Part shown: one piece after another, positions 44,501 through 53,095 of the stretch
Layout of the letters: the number at the start of each line of letters is the position of its first letter
Numbering within the stretch: the first letter of the stretch is position 1
Origin: Sinorhizobium chiapasense
GTDB lineage: Bacteria; Pseudomonadota; Alphaproteobacteria; Rhizobiales; Rhizobiaceae
Length of the DNA stretch: 64,000 nucleotides
Assembly (NCBI RefSeq): GCF_036488675.1
Contig: NZ_CP133148.1
Span: forward strand, 2,480,001 to 2,544,000
Direction: 5' to 3'
Made by a program: the position numbers and the translations under genes
Notes under the pieces: model-generated
Told to the model about the DNA's origin: nothing
What the model saw: only the letters and a program-made list of their open reading frames with translations
The model's database searches: none

Positions 44501-45329
44501 AGCGGTATTCCGGGACACGGATGCTCTCGTTGGTGAGCTGGAAATCGCCGTTGATGCGCAGGGCACCACTTTGCTTGGCCTCGTCCGCGGGCCGGTTTTC
44601 GGTCAGCGTGAAACGGCCGGCATAAACCGGCTTGAAGTCGACGACCTTGAGATCGCCGTCGAGCTCGACACCGAACGGCCGCTTGTCCGGCGTCAGCCGC
44701 GCCCTGAGGCTCAGCGCCCCTTCCTCGTTCACCTGGTTGCTGGAAAAGGCGAAGCTGCCGGCTTCGCCGTCGAGTGCCGCGCGGCCCTCGACCTTCCATG
44801 GGCCGGCAAGAGAGCGCGCCGCCAGATCGGCGGAAAGGTCGCTGACGCGGCGGGTCCGCCCCGTCTGCTCGTCCACGAACTCGATCTCACCGTCGACGAT
44901 CTCAACCTTTTCGAGAACGACCGTACTTGCCGGGATCGACGCGCGGGTCCCACGCGCCCAATCCAGCGTACCGTCCGGCAGGAGGCGGATCCTCGCCTTC
45001 GGTCGATCGAGCCGCATGTCGAAGATCAGCGCTTCGCCGCTCAGGAACGGTGCAAGCTCGGCACTCATCGAGAATTGCGCGACCTGGATGATCGGCTGGT
45101 CGCCCTCGGTGGGACCGACGCGCACGTCGTTGAGGGTTACCGTCGGGAACGGGAGGATGCGGGCATCGACACTGCCGTGAACGACCACCGGCTTGCCCAT
45201 GATGCGGCTTGCCTCGCGCTCGAAATCGTTGCGGAAGTTGGTCCAGTCGATGAACAATGGCGCGATCAACGCCGCAAAAAGAGCGACGACAAGCAAACCG
45301 CTGATGGTAACCAGAATTCGCGCCAGCAC
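41580..45329 (-). CDS. AsmA-family envelope protein, very large
   Basis: 1249-residue AsmA-like protein, attached to the inner membrane by an N-terminal helix (residues 5-26: ILVTISGLLVVALFAALIAPLFI) and facing the periplasm. The family N-terminus (FIDWTNFRNDFEREASRIMGKPVVVHGSVDARILPFPTVTLNDVRVG) and repeated beta-rich TAM/RBG-like units continue to about residue 1110. These proteins are thought to transfer lipids between membranes. The C-terminal 110 residues are a long charged coiled coil (FERERRRVETLQ ... EERHRQAAAAEAARMKAE) and a proline tail, unusual for AsmA. It follows the FAD oxidase gene by 68 bp. Confidence 0.9.
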   Translation of the reverse strand: MLARILVTISGLLVVALFAALIAPLFIDWTNFRNDFEREASRIMGKPVVVHGSVDARILPFPTVTLNDVRVGPTEGDQPIIQVAQFSMSAELAPFLSGEALIFDMRLDRPKARIRLLPDGTLDWARGTRASIPASTVVLEKVEIVDGEIEFVDEQTGRTRRVSDLSADLAARSLAGPWKVEGRAALDGEAGSFAFSSNQVNEEGALSLRARLTPDKRPFGVELDGDLKVVDFKPVYAGRFTLTENRPADEAKQSGALRINGDFQLTNESIRVPEYRFEAGPPDDPYVVTGEATLDTGKDQKFLLIADGQQIDVSRIGNSGRSGKTGRDPAISLRQRIEAMLAIAADIPIPQVPGRASLKLPAIVIGDTTVRDVRLDVRPDGAGWIVENAVALLPGRTQMEASGRLNLKEQRAFRGDILVASNQPSGLANWLAGSVDPAIRKLKTAGFAATVNLTDTLQQFDSLEVAAGPATLRGRIERQSFAEQQPSLSLQLKGNRIDLEALQALAGLVAGDASTGTLLQHAIAADLSAEAFSAFGEEARDVQAVLTLKNGQLQAERVAIGSLSGAQLAFSGRMSGGLDQPVLSAKMKLAAKDLTPFLEMVGRHTVAHPALQRLIRAGPYYSDAALDVTLTAGSNEGSAPVTFGVIGTANGSKIAASYQAPDVAQALTGKGMLLEATLENPQTVVLVGQAGFDPLPFDADANGILAVKLQSTEGSKANGTLTFTTEKTSLAAKGDFDLARDHYLEGQAKLTLQTEDLEPFLLLQGIGLPQMGSGLPVTLSTDITTDAERIALSAIEGKVDQNVFSGALAIDRKTAGKAVGELALDTLDLAWLGEGILGQFEDASIGGLSMGPVAQPAWTGLDVALNVTAKRFWPGIYGPVAGFAGKLEWKGDELALSDATGEWLGGKLEGRLQVGNANGSGFLRSRFDLKGGDLAAAGWVRESGPVATGRFDLAVAMEASGATPRAMAHSASGSGTATFNGVTLNGINTAALAPLMAAADAMKTEISPDAVRKAAEQVLFTGQSVVGAIKVPFSVAGGRARAQNVTAGDGNAAFTGEAAFDLAEQRMNGVIDLAFRPGEEALAGAEPRVRFGFDGLLDAPGVSMDVTDLSNFLSLRAFERERRRVETLQSNVLEKQRLRREVALYKARAAEREVARLRAIAEERHRQAAAAEAARMKAETEARAAAERRAAEELRLRLRQLPPRSTVAPPPPPQNVQRGNQQPSSGGNAAGENAGPPLNFDMLPDITVQ

Positions 45330-45397
45330 CGTGTCACATTCCCGTCTGTCTCATTCGCGCCCCTACTCGCATCCTTGGGCCGCCGATCCCCGCAGTG

Positions 45398-46804
45398 TCA
45401 GACAAAAATCTTGCCCGGGTTGAAAATATTGTCCGGATCCAGCGCGCGCTTGATCTGTCGCATCAGATCCAGCGCGTCGCCGAGTTCCGCCTCGAGAAAC
45501 GGCATCTTGCCCTGCCCGATTCCATGTTCTCCCGTACAGGTACCGTCCATCGACAGAGCCCGCGCGTTCAGCCGCTCGACGAAGGCTTCCGCCCGCGCCA
45601 CATCGGCTGGATCCTTGTCGTCGAAAAGCAGCCCGACGTGAAAGTTGCCGTCGCCCGCATGGCCGACGATCGGGGCGACCAGCCCGTGTGCCGCGCTATC
45701 CTCCTGCGTCGCCGCGACGCAATCGGCAAGCCGCGAGATCGGCACGCAGACATCTGTCGAAAGGATCGCGGCGCCGGGCACCAGCCCCTTCTGTGCCCAG
45801 TAGGCATTGTGCCGCGCCTTCCAGAGTCGCGAGCGCTCTTCCGGATTGGTCGTCCAGATAAAACCAGTAGACCCCAATTCCGACGCTATTTCGGCGAACT
45901 GGCGCGATTGCAGCTCCACGCTCTCGGCGCTGCCATGAAACTCGACGAAAAGCGTCGGAGTCTCCGCATAGCCGAGGTTCGAATAGGCGTTGCACGCCTT
46001 CATCTGCAGCGCGTCGAGCAGTTCGATGCGCGCCACCGGAATGCCCGACTGGATCGTCAGGATCACCGCGTTGCAGGCATCCGCAGTGGTCGGGAACGGG
46101 CAGACGCCGCCGGAGATCACCTCCGGTATGCCCTGCAGGCGCAGCGTGATCGACGTGACGATGCCGAGCGTGCCTTCCGCGCCAACAAAGAGCCGCGTCA
46201 GGTCGTAGCCGGCCGAAGACTTGCGCGCCCGGTGGCCGGTCGAAATCTCGCGACCGCCGGCAACGACCGCCGTCACAGCCAGCACGTTCTCCTTCATCGT
46301 GCCGTATCGCACCGCGTTGGTGCCGGAGGCGCGTGTCGAGGCCATGCCGCCGATCGAGGCGTTCGCCCCGGGATCGATCGGGAAGAAAAGACCGGTATCG
46401 CGCAGATAGGTGTTCAGCTCCTCGCGGGTGACGCCAGGTTCGACCGTGCAATCGAGATCCTCGGCATTGACGGCGAGAACCCGGTTCATGCGCATCATGT
46501 CGACCGATATGCCGCCGTTCGGCGCGTTGACGTGCCCTTCCAGCGACGATCCGGTGCCGAAGGCGATCAGCGGCACGCGGTGTGCGCCGGCGATCTTGAC
46601 GATCTCGCGCACTTCGGCGCTGTTCTCGGGAAAAACCACGGCATCGGGCAATTGCGCCGGTATATAGGTCGTCGTGTGCGTGTGCTGGGCGCGGACCGTC
46701 TCGCCGACCTGGAAGCGCTCGCCGAATCGGGTGGCAAGAAGTTCCTTCGCCGCAACGATACCGCTGTCGTTTCTCGTTCCCGCCTTGATTGCCTTCAACG
46801 CCAC
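45398..46804 (-). CDS. FAD-linked oxidase, D-lactate/glycolate dehydrogenase type
   Basis: 468-residue flavoprotein of the GlcD/DLD group that oxidises a 2-hydroxyacid, most likely D-lactate or glycolate. The FAD-binding PCMH domain spans about residues 35-215 (PLIAFGTGSSLEGHVNAPNGGISVDMMRMNRVL; DPGANASIGGMASTRASGTNAVRYGTMKENVL). The C-terminal cap has VGHAGDGNFHVGLLF and GTCTGEHGIGQGKMPFLEAE, the conserved metal/substrate histidines. I chose GTG 46804 (AAGGGCGTTTC upstream); the frame continues 30 codons further but through a decayed repeat. The electron acceptor is unknown. Confidence 0.9.
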   Translation of the reverse strand: MALKAIKAGTRNDSGIVAAKELLATRFGERFQVGETVRAQHTHTTTYIPAQLPDAVVFPENSAEVREIVKIAGAHRVPLIAFGTGSSLEGHVNAPNGGISVDMMRMNRVLAVNAEDLDCTVEPGVTREELNTYLRDTGLFFPIDPGANASIGGMASTRASGTNAVRYGTMKENVLAVTAVVAGGREISTGHRARKSSAGYDLTRLFVGAEGTLGIVTSITLRLQGIPEVISGGVCPFPTTADACNAVILTIQSGIPVARIELLDALQMKACNAYSNLGYAETPTLFVEFHGSAESVELQSRQFAEIASELGSTGFIWTTNPEERSRLWKARHNAYWAQKGLVPGAAILSTDVCVPISRLADCVAATQEDSAAHGLVAPIVGHAGDGNFHVGLLFDDKDPADVARAEAFVERLNARALSMDGTCTGEHGIGQGKMPFLEAELGDALDLMRQIKRALDPDNIFNPGKIFV

Positions 46805-46844
46805 GAAACGCCCTTTCCCTGCAGCACCTCGCGTCCCGGCCAGT

Positions 46845-46913
46845 CGCGCAAGGTCACTGTAACATTCTGAATTGCCGCCCGATTTTATTCCCAATTCGAC
46901 ACCGAATTAAGGA
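46845..46913 (+). repeat. Eroded copy of the mosaic repeat
   Basis: CGCGCAAGGTCACTGTAACATTCTGAATTGCC and the following AATTCGACACCGAATTAAGGA keep the order of the dispersed element (CTGTAGCACTTTGAATTGCTGC ... CGATTTAAGGA) with many substitutions. The spurious N-terminal extension of the FAD oxidase frame runs through it. Confidence 0.6.
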
Positions 46914-47235
46914 ATTCCACGGCGGCTGCCTCCACCCGGCGCGCAAGCTAGTGGGTTGCCATGACCTCCAGTCTCAGGCGCACACGCGTCTTTCCGTGAT
47001 GCCACGTCGGGACGAGACGTCCGGGGCCAGATCGGAAGCGCTGACATTTCAGGGCGCTACTGTGCAAATCGGAATCAATTTGTCCAGAAGTTCACGCAGG
47101 TTCAAAGCTTCGCAACGCACAAAATCACAGACGGTGATACTCGCTTGTCACAAGTGCGCCGTTGGGCGGCCACCTCTTCTGGCGGTCGACAGCCGTGCTC
47201 CTCCTCGTTTGGCGGCAAGCAAAGCTATGATACAT

Positions 47236-47331
47236 CTACAGCGCCGCGCGTCTGATCAGACGCGCAAAGGACGCTGTAGCACTTTGAATTGCTGCATGTA
47301 TCCTTAAATCGGCGACGATTTAAGGATACAG
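47236..47331 (+). repeat. Mosaic two-palindrome repeat, copy E
   Basis: CTACAGCGCCGCGCGTCTGATCAGACGCGC, trimmed: CTACAGCGCC...GACGCTGTAG, then CACTTTGAATTGCTGCATG and TCCTTAAATCG/CGATTTAAGGA. The right palindrome has lost its poly-T stretch. It ends 44 bp before the DUF1772 gene. Confidence 0.85.
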
Positions 47332-47374
47332 TACCGTACCGCCATCCATCGCCCGCTCTCAGGGAGAAGGTCGA

Positions 47375-47809
47375 ATGTTTGGATTGCTCGCCCTGGTCAC
47401 GGCGTCCGTCTTCTTCGGCGCCGCCATCTATATCAACGTGGCCGAGCAACCGGCACGGCTCGGCCTCGATTATCGCTCGGCGCTTGCCGAGTGGGGGCCA
47501 GCCTACCGGCGCGGCTTCGAGATGCAGGCTTCCCTCGCCATCGTTTCAGGGCTCCTCGGCGCCGCGGCATGGTGGCAGACCGGCAATCCGCTCTGGGGTC
47601 TCGGGGCCGCGGTCATCATCCTGAACTGGCCCTACACCCTGCTCGTCGTCATGCCCGTCAATCGCCGCCTGGAGGCGACCCGCCCGGAAGAGGCAAGCGA
47701 TCAGACCCGCGCGCTGCTAACCCGCTGGGGCAAGGTCCATGCCGGCCGAAGCGCGCTCGGCGCGATTGCGGCGGCGATTTACCTGCTCGCCGCGCTACGC
47801 GGGTTCTAG
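47375..47809 (+). CDS. DUF1772 (anthrone oxygenase-like) membrane protein
   Basis: 144-residue membrane protein with four predicted helices, matching DUF1772 (LVTASVFFGAAIYINVAEQPARLGLDYRSALAEWGPAYRRG; WPYTLLVVMPVNRRLEATRPEEAS). Fungal relatives are anthrone oxygenases; bacterial members are uncharacterised. The start at 47375 follows AGGGAGAAGG. It runs directly into the arsR remnant. Confidence 0.88.
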   Translation: MFGLLALVTASVFFGAAIYINVAEQPARLGLDYRSALAEWGPAYRRGFEMQASLAIVSGLLGAAAWWQTGNPLWGLGAAVIILNWPYTLLVVMPVNRRLEATRPEEASDQTRALLTRWGKVHAGRSALGAIAAAIYLLAALRGF

Positions 47810-47823
47810 CCGTCATCACACTG

Positions 47824-47991
47824 TCGCAAACAGCAGGCCTCGTATACGCCGAACGCGAAGGGCGGGAAGTACGTTACGTCGCCGACATGACTGGCTTCGG
47901 CGGCCTCCTCGCCTATCTCATGGAGGACTGCTGCAACGGCAATCACGAACTTTGCCGCTCGCCATCCGGGCTGTCACCTGCAATTGCTTAG
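47824..47991 (+). pseudogene. C-terminal remnant of arsR-type regulator
   Basis: In the frame ending at 47991, SQTAGLVYAEREGREVRYVADMTGFGGLLAYLMEDCCNGNHELC resembles the wing and C-terminal helix of ArsR proteins found beside arsenate reductases (normally ...LREAGLV, then ...YLTENCCGG). The N-terminal helix-turn-helix and the start codon are missing; DUF1772 coding sequence takes their place. The stop overlaps the ribosome site of arsC (TTAGGAGG). I read this as the stump of a deleted regulator; arsC may now be expressed from the upstream gene. Confidence 0.6.
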
Positions 47992-48002
47992 GAGGATCAA
48001 TC

Positions 48003-48515
48003 GTGAGCGACCACAGGCCATTCAACGTTCTCTTTCTTTGTACAGCAAATTCGGCGCGCTCGATCATGGGCGAGGCGATCCTCAATCGACTCGGCCGGGG
48101 CAAATTCAAGGCGTTCTCGGCCGGATCACAGCCCAAGGGGAAAGTTCATCCTCTCGCCCTGGAACTGCTGCAGAGTCTCGACTACGATACGTCCTTCGCG
48201 CGTTCCAAGAGTTGGGACGAGTTCGCCGGCGCTGACGCGCCGAAGATGGATTTCGTCTTCACCGTCTGCGACGATGCGGCCAACGAAGCCTGCCCCGTCT
48301 GGCCGGGGCAGCCGCTATCGGCACATTGGGGCGTGCCGGACCCGGCCGTGGCCGAAGGCAGCGAACCTGAAAAACACTTTGCCTTTTCCGAAGCCTATCG
48401 GATGCTGAATAATCGGATATTGGCCTTCACCAGCCTGCCGATGCCCACCCTCGACAAGCTAGCCCTGCAGCAGCGCCTCGACGAGATCGGCCGCGATACG
48501 CCGAACGCGGGCTGA
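48003..48515 (+). CDS. arsC: Arsenate reductase, low-molecular-weight phosphatase type
   Basis: 170-residue ArsC. The P-loop C13-TANSA-R19-S (FLCTANSARSIMGEAILNR) is the CX5R nucleophile loop; C90 and C98 (FVFTVCDDAANEACPVWPG) match the resolving cysteines of the thioredoxin-linked family. ADPKMDF-like and HWGVPDPAVAEG segments complete it. It reduces arsenate to arsenite. The start is GTG 48003 with a strong GGAGG. No arsenite exporter (arsB/acr3) is nearby, and the local arsR is truncated. Confidence 0.93.
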   Translation: MSDHRPFNVLFLCTANSARSIMGEAILNRLGRGKFKAFSAGSQPKGKVHPLALELLQSLDYDTSFARSKSWDEFAGADAPKMDFVFTVCDDAANEACPVWPGQPLSAHWGVPDPAVAEGSEPEKHFAFSEAYRMLNNRILAFTSLPMPTLDKLALQQRLDEIGRDTPNAG

Positions 48516-48556
48516 CAACGAAGGCAAGCGCATTCGCTGACGCGGTGCGATCTGAC

Positions 48557-51500
48557 CTATCGTATTTCGACCATCGCTGAAGCCGCGTCCATCTCCTCGT
48601 GCAGCTTGCGCTCCTCGTCGGCATGCGGCTTCGTGAAGCGCGCGATGACGAGATAGGCGACCGGAGTGAGGTAGAGCGTCACGATCACCGCGAGGCCCAG
48701 CCCGCCGACCAGCACCCAGCCGAGTGCGATGCGCGCCTCGGCCCCTGCCCCGCTCGCCAGAACCAACGGCAGAGCGCCAACGACGGTGGCGATCATCGTC
48801 ATCATCACCGGCCTCAGGCGGATATTGGCTGCGTTCTCGATGGCGCTGCGCACATCCTGGCCGCGATCGCGCAACTGATTGGCGAACTCGACGATCAGGA
48901 TGCCGTTCTTCGCCATGATGCCGACCAGCATGACGAGCCCGATCTGGCTGTAGATGTTCAGCGTATTGCCCGTGATGATCATCGCGAAGACGGCGCAGGC
49001 AAGCCCAAGCGGCACCGTCGACATGATGATGAGGCCGCTGACGAAGCTCTCGAACTGTGCTGCCAGCACCAGGAAGATGATAACGATCGCGAAGCCGAAG
49101 GTGATGAAAAGGCCATTGGCGTTTTCGTTGAGCGTCGCCGCTTCCGCAAGCGGCATCACGCGCGACCCCGGCGGCAACAGCGGCTCGGCCATCTCCTCCA
49201 CCATCGACAGCGCCTCGCCGAGCGCGAGGTCCGACTTGAGGCCGGCCGAAAGCGAAACGGCGCGAAGCTGCGACTCGCGCGCCAGCTGCGGCGCCACCGC
49301 CTTTTCCTCGATCGTCGCGATGGTCGACATCGGCACGATCCGGCCGTCACGCGCCTTGACGAAGATGTTCTGCAGGTCCGTCGGGTCGTTGAGCGGTGTC
49401 GTCGAGGAAAGCAGCTTGACGGGATAGGCGTCGCCCTCGACGAAGATATCGACGACGCTGCTGCCGTCGAGCATCGCCTGAAGCGCCCAGGACAACCCGC
49501 TGATGTCCACGCCGAGGTCGGACGCGCGCTCGCGATCGATGGTGATCGAGAGTTGAGCCTGGTTGGCCTCATAGTTGAGCCGCACGTTCTCGAAACGGCC
49601 GCTGTCCTCGATCGCGCGGACGAGCTTGGCCGCCGCGTCGCCGAGCTTTCTGTAGTCGTTGCCGACCAGCGCCACCTGAAGGCCGCTCCCGGCACCGCGA
49701 ATGCCAAGACTGTTGGACTGGATGGCGAAGGAGCGGACGGACGGAATTTTCGCGGTCACGTTGTTGATGTCTGCGACGATCTGCTGTTGCGTGCGCTCCC
49801 GCTCTTCCCACGGCGCAAGCGTCAGCACCATGAAGCCGCTATTGGCCGAGCCACCCTGCCCCGAGATCGAAAACACGTTGCTGATCTCTCCCGATTTGAC
49901 CAGCGGCTGAAGGCCCTCCTCGATGCGACGCATCTGCGCCTGCGTATATTCGAGTGAGACGCCCTGCGGCGCGTTGATCCTGAGCATCACCTGCGAACGG
50001 TCCTCGTTGGGGGTCAGTTCGGACTTGAGCGTCAGGAAACCGGCGGCGCCCGCCGCGGTGAAGAAGGCGGCGACGACGAAGACGATAAGCGGCGCATTGA
50101 GGCAGGCGCGAAGGGTTACCCGATAGAACGCCGCGGCCCGCGCCCCGAGCCGACTTATCACGCCCTGATGCGCATGCGCCTCTTTCGTCAGCAGACGCGA
50201 GGCGAGCATCGGGCAGAGCGTGAGCGAAACGAAGGAGGAAAGCAGGATCGAGAAGGCGAGCACGAAACCGAACTCGCGGAAAAGCCCGCCTGTCTGCCCC
50301 GGCAGGAAGGAGAGCGGCACGAAGACCGCGGCAAGCGTGGCCGTCGTCGCCAGCACGGCGAAGAAGACCTCGAGGGTGCCATGCACGGCGGCCGCGCGTG
50401 GCCCGAGCCCCCCCGCCCGGCGGCGCACGATGTTTTCGAGCACCACGATCGCATCGTCGACGACGAGGCCGGTTGCAAGCACGATCGCAAGCAGCGTCAG
50501 GATGTTGATCGAGAAACCGGCGAGATAGATCGCCGCAAGCGTGCCGATCAACGCGATCGGCATCGAGATTGCCGGAATCAGCGTCGCACGCCAGTCGAGC
50601 AGGAAGAGATAGATGACGAAGGTGACGATGAATACGGCGACAAGGAGCGCGATCTCCACTTCGTGGATCGCGCCATTGATGAAGACCGCATCGTCACTGG
50701 TGATCTTGAGTTCCGTTCCCTCAGGCAGGATCTCCGAGGAGATCGTGTCCACCACCTGGTGAACACCCTCGGAGATATCGACCGTGTTCGACTGGGCCTG
50801 ACGGACGATGCCGAGGCCGATGCCCTGCCGACCATTGGAGCGCAGCGCCGACGTGCCCGTATCCGGGCCGAGCGTCACCGTCGCGACGTCCCGCAGCCGC
50901 ACATTGTCCCCGATGATGAGATTTTCGAACTGCTCGGGCGTCTGGAGGTCCGCCGTCGCTCGAACGGTAATGTCCTGGCTGGCGCTGGTGAGCGAGCCCG
51001 CCGGCACGTCGTAGGATGCGTTGGAGAGCGCTTCGCGAAGATTGGCCACCGTGACCCCACGCCCGGCGAGCTTCGCCTGGTTCAGGTCGATGCGGAAGAT
51101 CTTCTCCTGGTCGCCGTAGACCGTTACATCGGCGACACCCTCGACTGCCGCGAGCCGGTCGCTGATCTCGTTCTCGACCAACAGCGTCATGTCTTCCATG
51201 GTCATCGTGTCGGAGGTCAGCGCCAGCCGCATGATCGGCTGGCTGTCCGCGTCCGCCTTGACGATGATCGGCTCGTCTGCATCGTCCGGCAACTGGCCGG
51301 CAACGCGTCCGAGCGCATCGCGAATGTCATTCGCCGCCTGGCCAATGTCGGTCGTGTCGGAGAATTCGAGCGTCACGCGGCTGCGCCCGAGGGAAGAACT
51401 CGAGGAAATGCCCTTGAGGCCCTGGACGCGCGATACCGCGCCTTCGACGATCGAGGTCACCTCGCGGTCGATCGTTTCCGGCGAAGCGCCTTCGAACCAT

Positions 51501-51700
51501 GTCGTCACGGAAACGACCGGCTGGTCGACCTGCGGCAGTTCGCGCATTTCGATTCCGTTCCAGGCGGCGAGGCCGGCAACGACGATCAGCGTGTTGACCA
51601 CCAGCGCGAAGATCGGCCGACGGATGAAAAGCGCGGTAAAGCCGGTCTTTCCCCCCTGGCCTCCGCCCTTGCCGTGATGGCCGCCGAACCCGATGTTCAT
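48557..51700 (-). CDS. RND multidrug efflux permease (AcrB family)
   Basis: 1047-residue inner-membrane RND transporter, twelve helices and two periplasmic loops. Recognisable: IRRPIFALVVNTLIVVAGLAAW at the first helix; ELPQVDQPVVSVTTWFEGASPETIDREVTSIVEGA; the proton-relay aspartates in ATGLVVDDAIVVLENIVRR; and GIMAKNGILIVEFANQLRDRG in helix 11. It exports drugs or lipids together with the adaptor encoded upstream; their start and stop overlap by four bases. No TolC-like outer-membrane channel is adjacent, so a chromosomal one must be shared. Confidence 0.95.
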   Translation of the reverse strand: MNIGFGGHHGKGGGQGGKTGFTALFIRRPIFALVVNTLIVVAGLAAWNGIEMRELPQVDQPVVSVTTWFEGASPETIDREVTSIVEGAVSRVQGLKGISSSSSLGRSRVTLEFSDTTDIGQAANDIRDALGRVAGQLPDDADEPIIVKADADSQPIMRLALTSDTMTMEDMTLLVENEISDRLAAVEGVADVTVYGDQEKIFRIDLNQAKLAGRGVTVANLREALSNASYDVPAGSLTSASQDITVRATADLQTPEQFENLIIGDNVRLRDVATVTLGPDTGTSALRSNGRQGIGLGIVRQAQSNTVDISEGVHQVVDTISSEILPEGTELKITSDDAVFINGAIHEVEIALLVAVFIVTFVIYLFLLDWRATLIPAISMPIALIGTLAAIYLAGFSINILTLLAIVLATGLVVDDAIVVLENIVRRRAGGLGPRAAAVHGTLEVFFAVLATTATLAAVFVPLSFLPGQTGGLFREFGFVLAFSILLSSFVSLTLCPMLASRLLTKEAHAHQGVISRLGARAAAFYRVTLRACLNAPLIVFVVAAFFTAAGAAGFLTLKSELTPNEDRSQVMLRINAPQGVSLEYTQAQMRRIEEGLQPLVKSGEISNVFSISGQGGSANSGFMVLTLAPWEERERTQQQIVADINNVTAKIPSVRSFAIQSNSLGIRGAGSGLQVALVGNDYRKLGDAAAKLVRAIEDSGRFENVRLNYEANQAQLSITIDRERASDLGVDISGLSWALQAMLDGSSVVDIFVEGDAYPVKLLSSTTPLNDPTDLQNIFVKARDGRIVPMSTIATIEEKAVAPQLARESQLRAVSLSAGLKSDLALGEALSMVEEMAEPLLPPGSRVMPLAEAATLNENANGLFITFGFAIVIIFLVLAAQFESFVSGLIIMSTVPLGLACAVFAMIITGNTLNIYSQIGLVMLVGIMAKNGILIVEFANQLRDRGQDVRSAIENAANIRLRPVMMTMIATVVGALPLVLASGAGAEARIALGWVLVGGLGLAVIVTLYLTPVAYLVIARFTKPHADEERKLHEEMDAASAMVEIR

Positions 51701-52890
51701 TGCGCCTCTCCCGCGACCTTCTGCTCTGGCTCGCGCCGCTCTTCGCCGGCAACGCGCACCGCGCCGCCATCGCGCAGGCGCTGCACGCCTTCAGTCACGA
51801 TACGGTCGCCCTCCACAAGAGCGGCGTCGACAAGCACCTTGTCCGGATTGCGCTGGATGATCTTGATCGGCACCCGCTCGCTGCGATCGCCTTTGACGCG
51901 CCAGATATAGGATCCGTCCGAACTCCACTGGATCGCCAGCGGATCGACCGTCGGATAACGGTCGCCGTCGAAGGCCATGGTAACCGAAAAAGACATGCCC
52001 GCCCGAAGCATGTCGTCGGGATTTTCAAGCCTTGCACGGACCCGGAGCGTCCGGCTCGCCTGATCGAGACGGTTGTCGATCGCATGGATGACGCCTTCGA
52101 GCTGCCGCCCGGGCTGCGCGATCGCATTCGCCGTCACCGGCTGGTCGACGAAAATCTTGCTGGCGAAGCGTTCCGGCACCCAGAAATCGACAAGAATTTG
52201 CGAACGGTCGTCCACCACTGCGATCGGCGTTGACGTCGTCACGTAGTCGCCGGCATTGACGGTGATGATACCGACTACACCTTTCGAGGGCGCGACGATG
52301 TCGCGGCGTTTGAGATCGAGCTCTGCCGTCCTCAGCGCCAGCTCGGCCGCCTGCAGCACGATTTCCGCGTCGCGAACCTCCACCGCCGTCACCGCCCGTG
52401 CGCTGCCGAGATTGCGATAGCGTGCGAGCTTTTCCTCAGCACTGTCGCGCGTCAGCCGCGCCTGTTCCGCCGCAACCTTCTGGTCGTCGCTGTCAAGCCG
52501 CGCGATGACCTGGCCCTCGGCGATCCTGTCGCCGGATTTTACCAGGATTTCGGTAAGGTTGCCCGTCGCGGTCGGCGTCACCGTGACGGAATGAATCGCT
52601 TCGCCATTGCCGATGGCGTTGAGCCTGTCGTTGACGATCGCGCTCGCCGACGGCCTGACGACAACCAGCGCCGCATCGCCGAAGCCGCCCTGGCCACCCT
52701 GCCCGCGTTCGCCGTTGCGCCGCCCGCCTTGACCTTCGCCGCCCTGCGACTTCGACAGCGCATCGATCAGCGGGTGCGAAACGCCGATCGCCGCCAGCGT
52801 TTCGCCGGCGCCGGGCGCAAAACGTACCCAGGCAGCCGCCCCCACCACGAGCACAACGACGCTGACCGCCAGTTGCTTCCAAAGCCGCAT
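51697..52890 (-). CDS. RND efflux periplasmic adaptor (MFP)
   Basis: 397-residue membrane-fusion protein: N-terminal anchor (residues 7-26), a disordered Gly/Arg-rich stretch at 55-75 (GGEGQGGRRNGERGQGGQGG), then barrel-lipoyl-hairpin domains (TPTATGNLTEILVKSGDRIAEGQVIARLDSDD; VEVRDAEIVLQAAELALRTAELDLKRRDIVAPSKGVVG) and the C-terminal MP domain. It couples the RND pump to the outer membrane. It is the first gene of the pair, and the upstream 300 bp carry two operator-like inverted repeats. Confidence 0.93.
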   Translation of the reverse strand: MRLWKQLAVSVVVLVVGAAAWVRFAPGAGETLAAIGVSHPLIDALSKSQGGEGQGGRRNGERGQGGQGGFGDAALVVVRPSASAIVNDRLNAIGNGEAIHSVTVTPTATGNLTEILVKSGDRIAEGQVIARLDSDDQKVAAEQARLTRDSAEEKLARYRNLGSARAVTAVEVRDAEIVLQAAELALRTAELDLKRRDIVAPSKGVVGIITVNAGDYVTTSTPIAVVDDRSQILVDFWVPERFASKIFVDQPVTANAIAQPGRQLEGVIHAIDNRLDQASRTLRVRARLENPDDMLRAGMSFSVTMAFDGDRYPTVDPLAIQWSSDGSYIWRVKGDRSERVPIKIIQRNPDKVLVDAALVEGDRIVTEGVQRLRDGGAVRVAGEERREPEQKVAGEAQ

Positions 52891-53002
52891 TCACATCTCC
52901 AAATGAAAAGCGCGCTCCAGCGGCCCCCGTGCCGGCGGAGCGTTCCGATTTGCCCCCGAGTATCATTGTTTGCCTGCCTTCGGGCAATCTCGGAATGCCA
53001 TC

Positions 53003-53018
53003 ATTACGCAATTGTAAT
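53003..53018. promoter_or_regulatory. Inverted repeat, possible operator
   Basis: ATTAC-GCAATT-GTAAT (53003-53018): a perfect 5-bp inverted pair in the divergent region between the efflux operon and the cyclase gene. Confidence 0.45.
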
Positions 53019-53081
53019 AAAAGCCGAATTTGTTGGCGGCATGATGGCGCCCATCGCCGTTCGCCGATTGCACAGTATTTT

Positions 53082-53095
53082 ACTGGACAACCAGT
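53082..53095. promoter_or_regulatory. Inverted repeat, possible TetR-type operator
   Basis: ACTGG-ACAA-CCAGT within TTTACTGGACAACCAGTGTT (53079-53098). TetR-family regulators of RND pumps bind sites of this form. It is 190 bp before the adaptor gene and 90 bp before the cyclase gene. No regulator gene is in the vicinity. Confidence 0.5.

Larger units (their letters stand above)
46805..47374. other. Long intergenic region with two mosaic repeats
   Basis: 570 bp without a supported gene. It holds an eroded copy of the mosaic element at 46845-46913 and a full copy at 47236-47331. The middle (46920-47230) shows no clear promoter, hairpin or coding pattern to my eye, and has short A/T-rich patches such as AATCGGAATCAATTTGTCC. 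Confidence 0.5.

Noticed and set aside
46805..46894. Upstream extension of the FAD oxidase to 46894
   Set aside because: The added residues are translated from a decayed intergenic repeat; GTG 46804 has AAGGGCG and gives the family length.
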